DNA of 64,000 nucleotides, taken from positions 1 through 64,000 of the forward strand of contig JAEPQZ010000022.1 of the NCBI GenBank assembly GCA_016758905.1, read 5' to 3'. The translations under genes and the position numbers were made by a program. Shown here piece after piece: positions 1-12,600 of this stretch (the first letter of the stretch is position 1; each line of letters opens with the position of its first letter). The DNA is from Umbelopsis isabellina. Taxonomy: Eukaryota; Mucoromycota; Umbelopsidomycetes; Umbelopsidales; Umbelopsidaceae. Under the pieces are notes generated by a model. It did not search any database. It saw nothing but the letters and a program-made list of their open reading frames with translations, and had not been told where the DNA came from.

Positions 1-1383
1 CCCCATTCGTGCCTATATGAAGATGGCCCCTCTCACTTCACCTGGCACCCGCCCTGCGGACGGCTCTGCCAGCCGTTAGTGTGATGGCTCTGCCAGCCCT
101 TAGCTCTGCCAGCTTGCTAACACATCTCTACGCTCATGTTTGCAAGTCCGGTGGACTTCAACAATGGTGGTATAGTATTGTATTTCGCCAGAAAATGATT
201 AACCCGATTCATATAAATGGTTTTTACCAGCTGATATCACCCGGTTTGATATATTTACGATTGATCATAAAGCAAGTGCTTATACCGTCTTTTTCGCCAC
301 TTAATAACTTCACCAAAACTACTTAATCTAATGTGTTGTTCATCATATTTGTTTTATTAAGGACTTAATAGGTAACTGTTTCCACTGTCATAATCAATAT
401 ATTTGAAAATCCATGTGTTGTGCTTTAACTATCAAACCATTACAGCGAACACTTATACATGACCATAACAGACAGCCATTCAGTCAATTCTGGTCATCTT
501 ATGATTGTCAACCATTAATCGAAATGCAAGATATACAATTATTATTTTTATTCGTTACTTATGCATAGTCTTAAAATCGTCTTCTTTAATAAGCACCGTT
601 ATAGAGCTGCAGGCAGTCGAACTAATTGACATAAAACATTAAGGCTCTCGTAAATATAATTATTGTTCTAGTTTCTAATCTTAATTAACGCCATATATGT
701 TATGCCAGCAGCTCATTCATCAAATCACGTATATATGACGCTATGTTGCTGAGACTTAGGACTTGATGAAAATATAGAAGATTGAAATGCATTTAATCGA
801 CAATAAAAGTATTATAGCAGTTATGTCTGCTTTGTGTAAGAAATTAAGAATCGCAATGTCAAATGATTGGTTTCTTTTCGTCTTTATATCCGACAACGAA
901 AAATTTCTATATAAAATTTCAATGATCTATAAAGTGAGTCATAAATGGAAATTGATGGTCAATGCGGTGAGCGGGAAATATTTCCTTCCGTAAAGGCTGG
1001 TGATCAAGTACCTTTTACATTCACGCAAATAGAACTACCATAAACAGGAATATGCACATTAACTGCACGTTAAACGTCGTTTTTTAATCGGTTTATAGAC
1101 GTGAAGTAGAATGATGACAAATGCTAATGCCGGTGTTCAAGTTCTGTGCCTGAAAATGGCGTGGGGTGGAGAGAAGAGCTAAACTAGTTCAAACGTTGAC
1201 ACAAGCATCTCTCAATGTTGGGCATGTCCTTTTATTGCATGTAGCTAGCCAGTTACATCTAGAAAAATGTTTCATAAAGGAACCGTAAGAAACGTGATAT
1301 CACGGTCGTTCAACGCTCCGGTGCTACAAACGAAGTGAGTCAAGTTTTCCGACGTCCACCCTATATATATACCAAATAGAGAA
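1..1383. other. Gene-poor left flank
   Basis: No coding sequence can be supported here. Short open frames lack recognisable motifs and coding-like composition. Near the left edge the word CTCTGCCAGC occurs three times between about 62 and 113, a small degenerate repeat. The last 25 bases hold the TATA box of the P450 gene. Confidence 0.6.
1362..1371 (+). promoter_or_regulatory. TATA box of the P450 gene
   Basis: TATATATATA lies only 13 bases before the first in-frame ATG (1384) but 73 bases before the second (1444). In the other TATA-bearing genes of this window the TATA-to-ATG gap is about 40-65 bases. The spacing therefore argues that the transcript begins after 1384 and translation starts at 1444. 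Confidence 0.6.
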
Positions 1384-1443
1384 ATGTCAGCGCTGAATTT
1401 AGTTGCCTTGTTCCACTCATTGCTAAATACATATTTATCAAAT

Positions 1444-3482
1444 ATGAACAGCTTGGAACAATTGCGTCAGTGCATTCCTAGTTCAGAAAGGCTGATCAAG
1501 GTAGCTGAAGATAACCGCGAGATTGTTGCTGCTGTGGCCGGCATTGTCACTTTGGCTGGAGTCGTACGTATATACAACAAGATATCGAAAGCCCCAAAGC
1601 TTCAAGGTAGATCAATTGAAGATATTCCCAGTCCACTGAAGTTTCCTGGGATAGGAGATCCGCTCGCATTTACCCATGATAAGTTTGCAGCTTACATGGA
1701 AGATGTTGCATGGCAAGTTTTTGACTTGCAAGATATCATTGGTCTGATCTGCCATACAATGAACTAACCCATTTTTTTTTAAATAGGACAACTGGAGAGA
1801 TGTCCCGTATGTACCTTGGTTCCAAGCGTATCATTGTGGTATCCTCCCCTACTGTAATTGATACGTTGTTGAGACAGAGACCCAACGTTTATAAAAGATC
1901 CCTTGACATTGAAAGGCACTTTAAGGATTCTAAGGTGAACGGCCTGTTTTCCATGGAAGGTAAGTAAGAAAAAAAGAAAGCACTTTGCACTGTTTCAACA
2001 GCTAACTAGCCAGACTCTCAGGTGACGAATGGAGGCATAGTCGTGCATGGCTATCTCCTCAATTTGCTCCAGGCAAAGTCAACAATACCAGAAGTTTGAT
2101 TGCCAAACATGTCATTGAACTACGTAAGAGTCTAGATCAGTATTCCGAAGAACTGGAAAACCTACAGAAAAAGTGGTACCAGTTGAAAGACCCTGAATCC
2201 AATGCCAGATACACGCGGTCCAACTTCTACAACCCAGATGAGTTGAGAACTACTGTTGATCTGTTTGGTAGCTATGCGTTTTCAATAATGGTCGATTTTA
2301 CATTTGCTCATGGTAATGTAAAAGCTTTGTGGAAATCCAATTTGGGATGACGACAATCCTAATCACTATTGGTAGATAGAGAACATTGTTTGTTCGAGAA
2401 TATCTTGGAAAACCTTAAGGTTATCTTTTCAGTTATGCAAAGACGCGTATTTGGCTTGATTCCATGGTACAGATACGGAATTAAGGACGCTTATGACTAC
2501 AAATTTGAGGCAGCAATCGAGTCTCTAAATCAAGCAGTTCAGCGTATCATTGAAGAGTATGATCAAAAAACATACGAATACGAAGAAACCTCGGACGAAA
2601 TGAGAACTATGCTCGAATCATTGTGGTACTCCCTTAACCATAAATCCCCCGAGGTTGAGTTATCTGGCATGGCATCCGTGACCAAGGCTGGAGGCAAAAT
2701 GTCTCTTGACGCATAGTTGGCAATCTGCTCTCTGTGATCAGTGCCGGATATGGCAAGTGCAATGTTAAGCTCCTATGATAAGCTTAAATGATTTTCCTAA
2801 TACTTGTTCCATTCATTGTATAGACACCACTGCAAATACATTGCAAGCCGTTTCATACATGATTGCCAAACATTCTCATGTTCAAGAAAGTCTTCATGCA
2901 GAAGTTGATGCCGTGTTAGGTAACCCTGAAGCTCGGAAACACATGACTGAGGCGGAAATATTTGCGAAGCTACAAGATGATCTATTTGCTCAATTCCCGT
3001 ACGCTACCGCCGTTGTAAACGAGACACAGCGTATGCATCCGATTGCTCCGTTTGTTGGCATGGAAGCTATTCACGACACTATTCTTGATGGATATGTGAT
3101 CCCTAAAGGTACTACTATCATGGGCATGAGCAGAGTAGCCTCTATGAATCACTGTCCCACACCCGATCCATTCCAATTCAAGCCTGAGCGCTGGATTGAA
3201 TGCACAGTAACACAAAGACGCCAGCAGGAACGATTGGATTGGTCATTTGGTGGCGGTTCTAGAGTATGTCCTGGTCGTCATTTAGCCAATTTGGAGATTG
3301 TCTCGGCCGTAGTGTTAGTTTTGTCGCTGTACAACCTGAAGGAGTTGGTCCGTGCCCCAAGCTCCTCACCAGTCGCTGAGTGCGCTAGCTTTCTTTTCCC
3401 AACTTTCCCAATAGTAACTCAGGGTATTAGCTTTACTTCTACTATTAATAATGTCTACGTCCGATATATTCCCAGAGCTTAA
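1444..3482 (+). CDS. Cytochrome P450 with one frame break
   Basis: Haem-thiolate monooxygenase, probably ER-anchored. Five exons: 1444-1712, 1787-1959, 2022-2312, 2376-2752, 2824-3482. Introns 1 and 4 are GC-AG, both with donor TG|GCAAGT; introns 2 and 3 are GT-AG. A hydrophobic anchor (EIVAAVAGIVTLAGVV) lies near the N-terminus. The I-helix reads SAGYDTT across intron 4, the K-helix ExxR is ETQR, and the haem loop is FGGGSRVCPGRH with the Cys ligand. Phases of all exons close to about 589 residues from 1444 (609 from 1384) except for one missing base near 2714: the reading shifts between MSLDA and IVGNLLSVISAG. That is a recent pseudogene or a sequencing error; every key motif is intact. A polyadenylation-like CAATAAAA follows the stop. 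The P450 family is certain; subfamily and substrate cannot be told from sequence. Confidence 0.88.
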
Positions 3483-3726
3483 ATGCAACAATAAAACTCA
3501 TTATCTTACGCTTGAAAACTCCACTTTACATAACAGGAAAACTTCATATAAAAAAATGAATTGGAGTCTCTCCTTTAGACTGTCGTATAGATGGATAATA
3601 TGCATTGTATGCTGTTTGCACAATTTTGACCTCCTCCACAATTGACATAGAGTTTCATCTGATTTATCTTGTTGAACTGTGATATAACTGTCAAGATAGT
3701 CTACTTATGAATGGCAACCTGTTCAA

Positions 3727-4740
3727 CTAACCAAGGCTTTCATCTGCCCATTCATCAATAATTTGCAGTTGTGTACGATCGAGACCAACATTGGTTTGAC
3801 GTTCAAGCTCTTTTGGATGTACAGGTTCGATTATCCAGGGAGCTCACAAATATCCTACGGCATTGGCTTTTGTAGTGCTATTGGCACATAATTTGTCGTC
3901 CAGTATGAAAATCACGTGATCGTCAACGCCGTGAACTTTTACACCAATTAGCTTTGAAATTTCACTCGCCATGATCTTTGCTACACTTCTTGCTTTCATC
4001 TTCATGCTGTAGAAAAGTCCTTATGCTACTTAGCAACATTGAGAACTATGACAAAGAAAACGGTAGATCAAGTTGTACACTGATATCCTGAGTCTCAGGT
4101 ATTGGCGACTGAAATGGAAGTACCAAACCAGTCTTTACTAAAAGATAATTCAAGTTCCCGACGCTTTTCGTCTTCTTGCTCTTTACTGCGACTTCTTCTA
4201 TGGCAGAGTATATTGTGGACCATACTGCATCGCAGTGGAATATGGCATAGAGTTCGTTTCAAGCACTTAAAAGGCAGCAAAGACTCTGAGCGCGTGTGAC
4301 TTGGACCATCGAGCAAAAATATCATTGAATTTTAACATCGTGGACTTTGACACTGGTATGTACTCATGTGTACTGATCAAGTGCTTCAGAAATGAGCCCA
4401 CTGTAAAGGTGGCTGCTCGGTCTCAGAGTACTGGGCACTAATCCACAAGTCCTGGGAATCGAGATCCGTGAGTTAGAACATTGGCGAAAGATATTGTTGT
4501 CAAACTAAGCATAAATTGCAAGATCCATTGCTGCCATCATGGATTCGTCTGACTGAATGGAATCTTGTTCAAATCCATCCATAATTTTTAGAACGTTTTC
4601 CTCACATGTCGCGAAGTAGACCGCTCACTGGACGTATTTGCAATGCAAACATGGAACGCTACTTATTCCATGTACTTTATGGAACAAGGTATTGCAACAA
4701 GTTCAGAAGAAACACCAGCCATAGGGCTAGCGAGAGCAGA
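3727..4740 (-). pseudogene. Decayed coding-like sequence, unrecognised family
   Basis: Several stretches on the minus strand have protein-like composition but do not form one open frame. The clearest is about 3727-4000, which includes the words KIMASEISKLIGVKVHG and LERQTNVGLDRTQLQIIDEW. Others lie at about 4095-4325 (charged, KEQEDEKRRELE), 4380-4460 (SQDLWISAQYSETEQPPLQW) and 4500-4640 (KIMDGFEQDSIQSDESMMAA). I recognise no domain. The stretches run in the same direction, so they could be one broken gene or element, interrupted several times. A real multi-exon gene is possible, but I could not find introns that make the frames agree. Confidence 0.4.
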
Positions 4741-5980
4741 AGCTAAAGCCCGTGGGTGAGCAAGAACAGAAGCAGATTACAGAGCTCAGCACGAGGATAT
4801 CTTGCCTTCCAAAAACCGCAGCCAATGCTTTTGTCAGACATTCATCAATAAATACGCTCTTCGATGGGTCTGAAGATATGTTGAGAAAAGTTATAAAGAA
4901 TGAATACTTAACCTGTCGTGAGCTCCTTTCAATTTATTGGCTGATGTTGACAACATATCTTATCGTCGTGTCTGCTAATTTGATACAATACAACATCAGC
5001 AAAAGCGTCGATATAGTGAATCACAATATTGGAGATTACTATGGGATACCTGATATTAAAGGTGGTTACAATGATATCTTGGGTTGGTGCGACTTCATAT
5101 CTATCAGAAGCAGTACTTGATAAGCTAAGCTGAGATTTTGCGGCCTGATCGAGCATACATTCTCTTCATTCTTCTAATGTAAAGCTTAGCAACAATAGGC
5201 AACAGTATAGGCTTAAAGAAGGACAGATATAATAATTACATTAATAGGTTGACCAAGAACCTGCATTGAGGAAATTTCAAAGACTTAATTAAGGCGTGTA
5301 TTGTGGCTATACCCAGAATGAACCGGTACTATATCAACGAGCTTCTCGTACTTATAGTATTACAGTATTACAGTGTATGGTCTTCCCGAGCATTGCTAGT
5401 AAGGGATAACTGGCTTGTGGCAGCCAAGCGTTCATAGCTCTTTTTCTTTCATCTTCTCATCCTAACCCCTCATCTCAAATAGTAAAAGAAGTCATGGCAT
5501 AAAAAGGTAGATGAACGAGCCTCCGAGAAAGACAGGGAAGGCAGGCAAGAGGCGGTTCTGGGTCAAGAGAGTTTTCTTTTTCGAAAAAGGAATAAAGTTA
5601 GCTTCTGAGAGACGAGTCAAAAAGGTGTGTAACTTTGTTTCTGGAGAGCATGTGCAGTTTTGTAGCTCATACATAAAGGAGGGACTACATTGAGATGGGT
5701 AGTCAACACTTCTAAATGTAAGCTTGTCGTGCTTGGTTAGTGTTTTATTAAGAGGTAAATTCAATTTACAAAATAATGTGCTTCGAAATATATAGAAGTA
5801 CGTATTAGAATGGTGGCCCTAAGTAGGACCGTGCCAAGCAGTAAACCCATAATAGCGAACTTACTAATGGTCACCAAGTGGGGTAGATCTGCTTGGCACT
5901 CAGCAGCAGACTCTGTTGACAACCCACTAAGTCAATGAAAGACTTTTATATGTGGAGAGTCTGTCTTACATTTTGCATCA

Positions 5981-6064
5981 TTGCCCTCTTGTCCTCATGC
6001 CCACTTGCCCACTTGCCCTCTTGCCCTCTTGCCCTCTTGCCCTCTTGCCCTCTTGCCCTCTTGA
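5981..6064. repeat. 8-bp tandem repeat (TTGCCCTC)n
   Basis: About ten copies of TTGCCCTC in a row. The first few are diverged (TTGTCCTC, ATGCCCAC, TTGCCCAC) and the last six or seven are perfect. It is a minisatellite on the left edge of the larger repeat array and is not a telomere-type unit. Confidence 0.9.
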
Positions 6065-6090
6065 GACTCACACATATTACACGTTAAAAT

Positions 6091-6950
6091 TGCAATCACC
6101 CCATCAACACCACTGAATCAATTAAGTTTCAACAGTGGAGGTAACTGACTGCAAAGTGAGCGTGCAACAGGTAAGCCTCATTCAGCACGCTCAAACGCAA
6201 TCACCCCATCAACAACGCCAAATCAGTAAAGACTCAGCAATGGAGGTAAATGACTACAAAGTAAGCATACCGCACGTGGGGGACGTGTGTCAGTACGCTC
6301 GAATGCGATCACTCCCTAAACAATGAAGGTCATGACTGCAAAGCGAGCGTACGGCACTTCCTCACACCTTGTACTCAGAAGTCCAATGCCTTATTGGCTT
6401 GGTAAGCCGTTACCTTACCAACTACCTAACAACATTGTATCTTCCTACTGACGAGGATTAGAGGAATGTGAGCCGCACGCTTGTCTGCAAGCTCGAATTG
6501 CAATCACCCCGTCAACACCGTTGAATCAATAAAGACTTAACAATGGAGGTAAATGATTGCAAAGCGAGCTTACGACTGTGAGCCGCACGCATGCCGGTAC
6601 CCTCGAATGTCGAATCAATCTTTCCCATCAGCACTGCTAAATCAATAAAGACTTAACAAGGGAGGTACTAAATCTGACTGCAAAGCGAACGACCGACACT
6701 ACTTCGATCCTCGTTCTCGGAAGTCCGTTATTACACTATACCAACACCCTAAAGAACTGGTATAATGAGCAACTTCATATCTTCCTACTGACGAGGATTA
6801 CAAGATTGTGAGACTCACTGTGTCCGAATGCGTCATACAACAGGCACCGCAGACTGAGTCATTGGTGGAAGTATTGGAACACACGACATTTGACACTACC
6901 TCGTTTTCAGAGTGAGCTAGCTCATACCTACTAAAGAGGATTTGAATAGT
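6091..6950. repeat. Degenerate ~108-bp tandem repeat array
   Basis: Five copies of a unit start near 6091, 6196, 6304 (shortened), 6498 and 6608. The unit carries the words GCAATCACCCCATCAACACC, AATCAATAAAGACTTAACAA, GGAGGTAA and TGACTGCAAAGCGAGCGT. Between copies is a link resembling acgCTCGAATG. A second word, ATCTTCCTACTGACGAGGAT, occurs near 6439 and 6780 (341 bp apart) with a weaker third copy near 6927. The array is therefore a nested repeat that has partly decayed. I see no coding potential in it. Confidence 0.8.
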
Positions 6951-9655
6951 ACTTCCCACCCGAATCAAGCACTAGACAATGCTCAAACCCGATCGTCAGA
7001 CTCCAATTATAGCAAGAAGATAAAAGTCTAACTTGACTACACTAACTTGCTATAATTGGCCGCATACGATATTGGGCCCAATGACCAATCCTCGCATCCG
7101 GCCTACGGAATGATAAGCATATGGCTGCCTAGCACTTAAATACCTACTTCAACTTCATCAACTGGACCGCCTGACTCACTCACCTCAGTTCCATAAGGAA
7201 CCAGTATATGAGCAGACCCTACCTGGCTAACGAAGTGAAAGATTATGGGATAGTACTAAAGAAAGAGCTGCGGCAATTACCAAATGCCTCGACGTAATAT
7301 AGACAGCTTGCATGAATTCCCGTGACCACCCGTAACCACCAATGTAAGCGTTATTAGCACTGGACTGCTTCCTTTTCAAGTCAGAATGTGTAAAAGTCAA
7401 AGCCTTTTATAGCGTTAACATAAATGCATGTTTAAGATACTATGAATTTTCAATGCTTCTTTAGTACTCTCACTCACAACATCTTCGAACTTGATACTGA
7501 CATGAGCATTACTAGATATTTCGTCATAGAAGATTAATGCCGCTGACCATTTTGCATGAATCATGACGACGACTCACGATGTGGACAAAAAAATCATGCT
7601 CTTTCACTCTCGGAGTCTGCAGAAGATGGTGTGTTCAGGGCCCCATTCACAAGCAATTGGTGAACCACTCACAGTGTTAATAATGCCTACAGCAATTAAA
7701 TTGGAAATATAGAAATGCTGCTGTTGAAAAGTGTATATTTGCTCCCCCACAACCTCCTTCTCTCTCATGTACAATTTGATCCTGGTTTATTGCGATATCA
7801 ATATTTGGAATATGATAAATGCTGGTATGTATGCTTAAGCTTGCGCAAGTGTATATGGGTTCCATTGCCGTAAAAGTCGCAATTGCAATTCTATTACTGT
7901 GGGATCACCAGCTATGAAATCACCTAAGCAAAAACTGTTATGTAGCTATCTTCCAGGGAAATTCTTATTTATACGTGTGAGCGCATCTCTTTCAAGCATC
8001 TTGAATTTCTTGGTGAAAGATACCCCTAACAAATTTTTAGTCCATGAGCTTTTTACAACAACAAGACTACATGTTTGAAAGTTATTATCCGGCAAATCCG
8101 CTCTTCTTTCGTGAGTATCCTATTGGCTGGTATACTGCATGTTATCACAAAATGCGCCTCTTGCTGATCGTACAATCGGAGCTGACTTTGCTAGGTAGAT
8201 CGCTTTGTAAACAATAACATTTCCAACTTCAGTAGGCACCATTGACAACGTCAATAGATACATTATAAAATCAAACTTGGCCATATGGCTGCTCCAAAGC
8301 TGTCATCAGAATACATTCCCATTTGAGCCAGCTGAAGCACTTTGATGGCGTACTATCCAATCGGCTATGACAGTCACGTAACGCAATAGCTCATATGTTT
8401 ACATCGAGTACGTCACGTAACGCTGCGAGTTGCTAAGAAATATCACAGTGACTGTATTTGCGTTGTGTTATTTTGAAGTGATCGATGTGTCTCTTTCAGT
8501 CCCCTCCTAGTAGTTACTTCGCGAATTAAAAAGGGACTTGGTTTTGTCCTTCCAAACTGGTTGGCTAACTAGGGCTCCTAATGTCTGGTTCAAAGTTAAA
8601 TTTGCCTTACTGCCCCTAAGTCCGGTTCAATGAGATCCAAAATTTGATGTTAGCACATCTCTTAATGTCCTTTTAACTCTGCAGTCCTTAGCCGTTCTCC
8701 TTTTGTCTTATATTTTGAAACGCTTATATCTTCAGCCACCATTCCGATACATCTCGTTACGTGCTACTGATACTTCTTCACATTCATTACGACGTTTTTG
8801 CCGCCGATCAAGTTTACAGAACTTGTGTAGAGCTACCAGTGTGCCAAACGGAAATGCTGATACAATCGTATCAGCCGACGCTTAACGGGACGGGAAAGTT
8901 GTAATCTTCGATGGAACAGCAATTTGGACCATCACGCACTCCATGATTTGACCACTGCATGTACAAAACGAAATCCAGCAGCATGTATGCATTTTATCTA
9001 CTAGTTTCTGCAGAGCGGCCAATTTTCACTGACTCTGCATTGGAGAAGTTCTACTCCATTCCCCAACCTCAGTCCTTTCTTCATCGGTCGGTCGGTCCCT
9101 ACTCCTTATCCGTTATTTTGAACTCTTACCAATGTGAGCAATTGAGGGAGGGAAAACATTTACAAGAAAATTGGTGGTAAAGAAGCAGCTTCAACCTGGC
9201 CCGTCAGGCCCCTATCAATTTATAAGCGGTGTCGACAACTTACCTACTCGGCGTTTCTGCTGGTTTGTTTACAAAACAAAATCAGCCAAATGATTGACAG
9301 AGTTACTGAAATTGATAAAATAACTTGTCATCAAAGTTAGCACTCATATGATATCTTGAGTTGCTAACATTTTGAAACCAATGGCGCACCAAAAAGGCTA
9401 TGTCGAGCCGAAGTTTCGAGAGTTAGTAAAGCATACAATCTCGTTATTCATCTCATTAAAATATTGGGAACAAATTTCTCAGCATGGACAAAGAGATGAG
9501 ACTCTAACTTAGAAAACAATTCAAGATGTGTATGGATTTCAGATGGTGCCGTTACCGGCAATTTTTTATGTTATTAACTTCACTAAGACTATGCATTAGT
9601 AGATAGCAGTTGATGTCAAATTAATATACAATAAGCTAGATCATCTAGTTGTTAT

Positions 9656-12600
9656 TTACAAGTTTGTCATATTAGTATTTATGCAATGGTTCCTCACAGA
9701 GGTCACCAATCGCTCCATAATCAAAGGCTTTGTAAGATAATCCTCCATGCCATTTTCTTCCGATGCTTTGCGCGCAATCGCCCTAACATCGGCTGTCAAT
9801 GCGAATATGGGCATTCTTTTTAAGTTGTTGGCATTTTCGATATGACGAATACGTGCAGCTGCCTCAGGGCCATCACACTGATAAACAATTTAGTCAAGAT
9901 GAATAAAACTGGTTGCTAGAAGATTGATTTAACCATTACCTTGGGCATGTGATGATCGAAAATTGCAAACGAGAAATGATTGTTTTTACTCGCAGTAAAT
10001 AGTTGTACGGCTTCTTCTCCATCATTCGCACTTTCTACAGCGAATCCAAGTTTTTGAAGTTGCCTAATTAGCAGCTTTCGTGCAACCGGATTATCTATGT
10101 GTTTGTGTTAGTAAAGGCAGATATTTACAACCGTAATTGTACTAGGCACACATACCTTCTGCAATTAAAACATTATTTCGCGCACGAATCCAATTTTCTT
10201 CCTCCGTATTCCAAAACTGCTTATTTCTCGATGATAAGTTTAAAGATTTAATCTTATCTTCTTTCCCTTTGCGTTTGGTCTCCGGTGAAGATAGTATTTC
10301 TCTCAGGGATTTGGTAAAAGTATCTTTTCGAATCGGCTTTGTTAATCTAGCGCTTGGCGGATGCTCCTTCCAATAATTTTCATCACTAAGCAGTTTACGA
10401 TGCCAATCTAAAATGGAGTGGTATAAAATCATGATTTCACATTTTTGCGCTTTTGTGCTGATGATCGTTTGAAGCTCATCACAATATGCAGGTTCTTGCG
10501 TCAATGGCAGATCTATGATCAACAGATCCGTGTTTTGACAGCTTTCGTCAGCAAAGAAATCAGGTGTGAAATTTCTGACATTGACTATCAAATCTGGTGT
10601 CATTAACTGGACCATTTTGGCAGTCGGTAAGTGATTAGTGACCATGGCAACTTTATTGCTGCAAAGCTTTTTCAGAGTAGAAGAGTCTGTACGTGTCAGC
10701 TGAGTTGGATAGACGCATTTGACCTGAACAGTAAACCAGAATGTGGAGCCTTTGCATTTTCCTTCAGACGTCACACCGATTGAGCCAGACATGAGGCGAA
10801 TTAATTGCAAGCAAATTGAAAGACCAAGACCAGTTCCACCATAGAGCCTTGTCGTGCTGCCATCAACTTGAGCAAATGGCTCAAACAGACCTTTCTGTTG
10901 TTCAGGAGCAATTCCAATGCCGGTATCGATGACTTCGAAACGTAGAGTAGCATACACACCATCCTCATGCGTTTCTCTATGATCAAGCTGGCAATTCACT
11001 TGAACATCTCCGTTCTTAGTAAACTTGATAGCATTGCCAATGAGGTTCAGGAATATTTGACGTAGTCGAGCAGAATCGGCTAAGACGGTGCTCGGTACCT
11101 GATGGTCGACATTGTATGTAACATTGACATTATTTTGTATGGCCAACGAAGCCATGACATCAACAGCGTCAGCAATTACGTCCGGTATACTGGTAGAGCC
11201 AATGTCCAATAGTGTTTTGTGAGCCTCTAGCTTACTAAAATCCAGCAAGTCGTCTATGATCTTAAGTAACATTTGACACGATTGTTTTGCAGTTTCAACA
11301 ATGTCTAATTGCTCGTCATCCAACTCTGTTTCTGATAACAGAGATATCATGCCATAAAATCCAGCAAAAGGTGTTCGTAATTCATGTGATATGGTTGCCA
11401 GAAAGTTGGATTTGGCGTTATTTGCCCTAATGGCAGCTTCTCTGCTTTCTTTGGCGTCCTTCAAAGCAACTTGCTGTCTGTCAATCATCTTTGCATTATC
11501 TTTCATAGCGCTTTGTAAACTGTTGAATAGTCTTGCGTTGGTTACAGAAATACCAATTTGTCGAGTCAGAGCCTGTAACATTCTGACTTGTCTTGATGAA
11601 AGGTACTTTTGATAACTTTCAATAAAGACGCAGCCAATCAAGATTCCTTTGTAGAGAATTGGCGTGCAAATGGCAGACTTGATAGAACAATACTCATCTG
11701 AGAATGCCGATCTGATATGAGAGTCTGTGATAACTGTCGGCTCCAAAATTTGCATGGTATGAAGTGCAATACGAATGAGAACATGATCTATGGAACTTTC
11801 TAATCGTTCAGGAGGAGATAGATATCTGCACCCAGAAATTCTCGAGCCTTGTCCTACAATGTTGAAATCCCTGCCATCCTTGACAATAATTACTCCGCTA
11901 TCAGCTCCGGAGCTTTCAAGAATGACCTCCAACATCTGCTTCATAAGCAAGTCGAAGTTCATCTCGCTGGAGATAATTTGACCACTTTTGAAAATAGAGG
12001 CCAAGTCCGCGATTTCCAGAGACATCAAATTTTCATCAGATTCTCCGTATTTAACCTTTTCATAAGGCTCCGTCGCAATGAAATGTTGAGCATTTATGTC
12101 AACTCCTGCTGATTCGGTCTGAACTGCGACTTCAATAGGAATTGCATCTATTAAATCCAAAGCGTTGTGATGTGTTCGTAGTTGACGAGATTTTCCGTAT
12201 GCGCCATAAGCAATGTAAGCAGAGAGTGCTTTTTGTATCATGACCTCACCAACGCAAGTGTTTTCATGTCGTAAGTGATGTTCGCCAATCAGCTCATAAA
12301 ACAATGCGATTTCAACATTCCAGCCACCTGCCCGGGCTAATTTCATTGCCTGATCATAATACTTTTGTGATGTATGCAGTTGACCTTCCAGTGAGGCCAG
12401 CTCAGCATCTAGAGCAACGACATACATCTGATAGTTCACAGATGAAATTTGTGCCCAAACATCTATCAAGGACTTATTAACGCGAATTTGCTCCAAGTAT
12501 TGCTCCCGTATATCACTTGAAATAGCGTTTTGATGTAATTTCCGAATGAGCGAAAGGCTGAAGTAGAAAAGCATCCAACGGGTGTGACGGTGACATGGTT

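Larger units (their letters stand above)
3483..9655. other. Large gene-poor region
   Basis: About 6.2 kb between the P450 and the histidine kinase holds no intact gene I can support. It contains decayed coding-like sequence (3727-4740), an 8-bp tandem repeat (5981-6064) and a ~108-bp repeat array (6091-6950). The rest (6950-9655) is unpatterned AT-rich sequence with only short random open frames. Confidence 0.6.

Noticed and set aside
81-326. 81-codon open frame near the left edge
   Set aside because: Low-complexity start made of the CTCTGCCAGC repeat and no domain features.
2313-2375. Apparent pair of compensating frameshifts in the P450
   Set aside because: The segment is better read as a 63-base GT-AG intron with a TCCTAATC branch-like site; the flanking exons then join in phase as FAHDREHCLFE.
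4752-5120. 122-codon open frame on the plus strand
   Set aside because: No recognisable motif, no promoter or intron logic, and the opposite strand is equally open.
5492-5764. Open frames on both strands
   Set aside because: Each is the shadow of the other and neither shows a known motif or promoter.
5981-6064. Telomere-like repeat
   Set aside because: The TTGCCCTC unit does not match TTAGGG-type telomere repeats and lies inside a chromosome arm.
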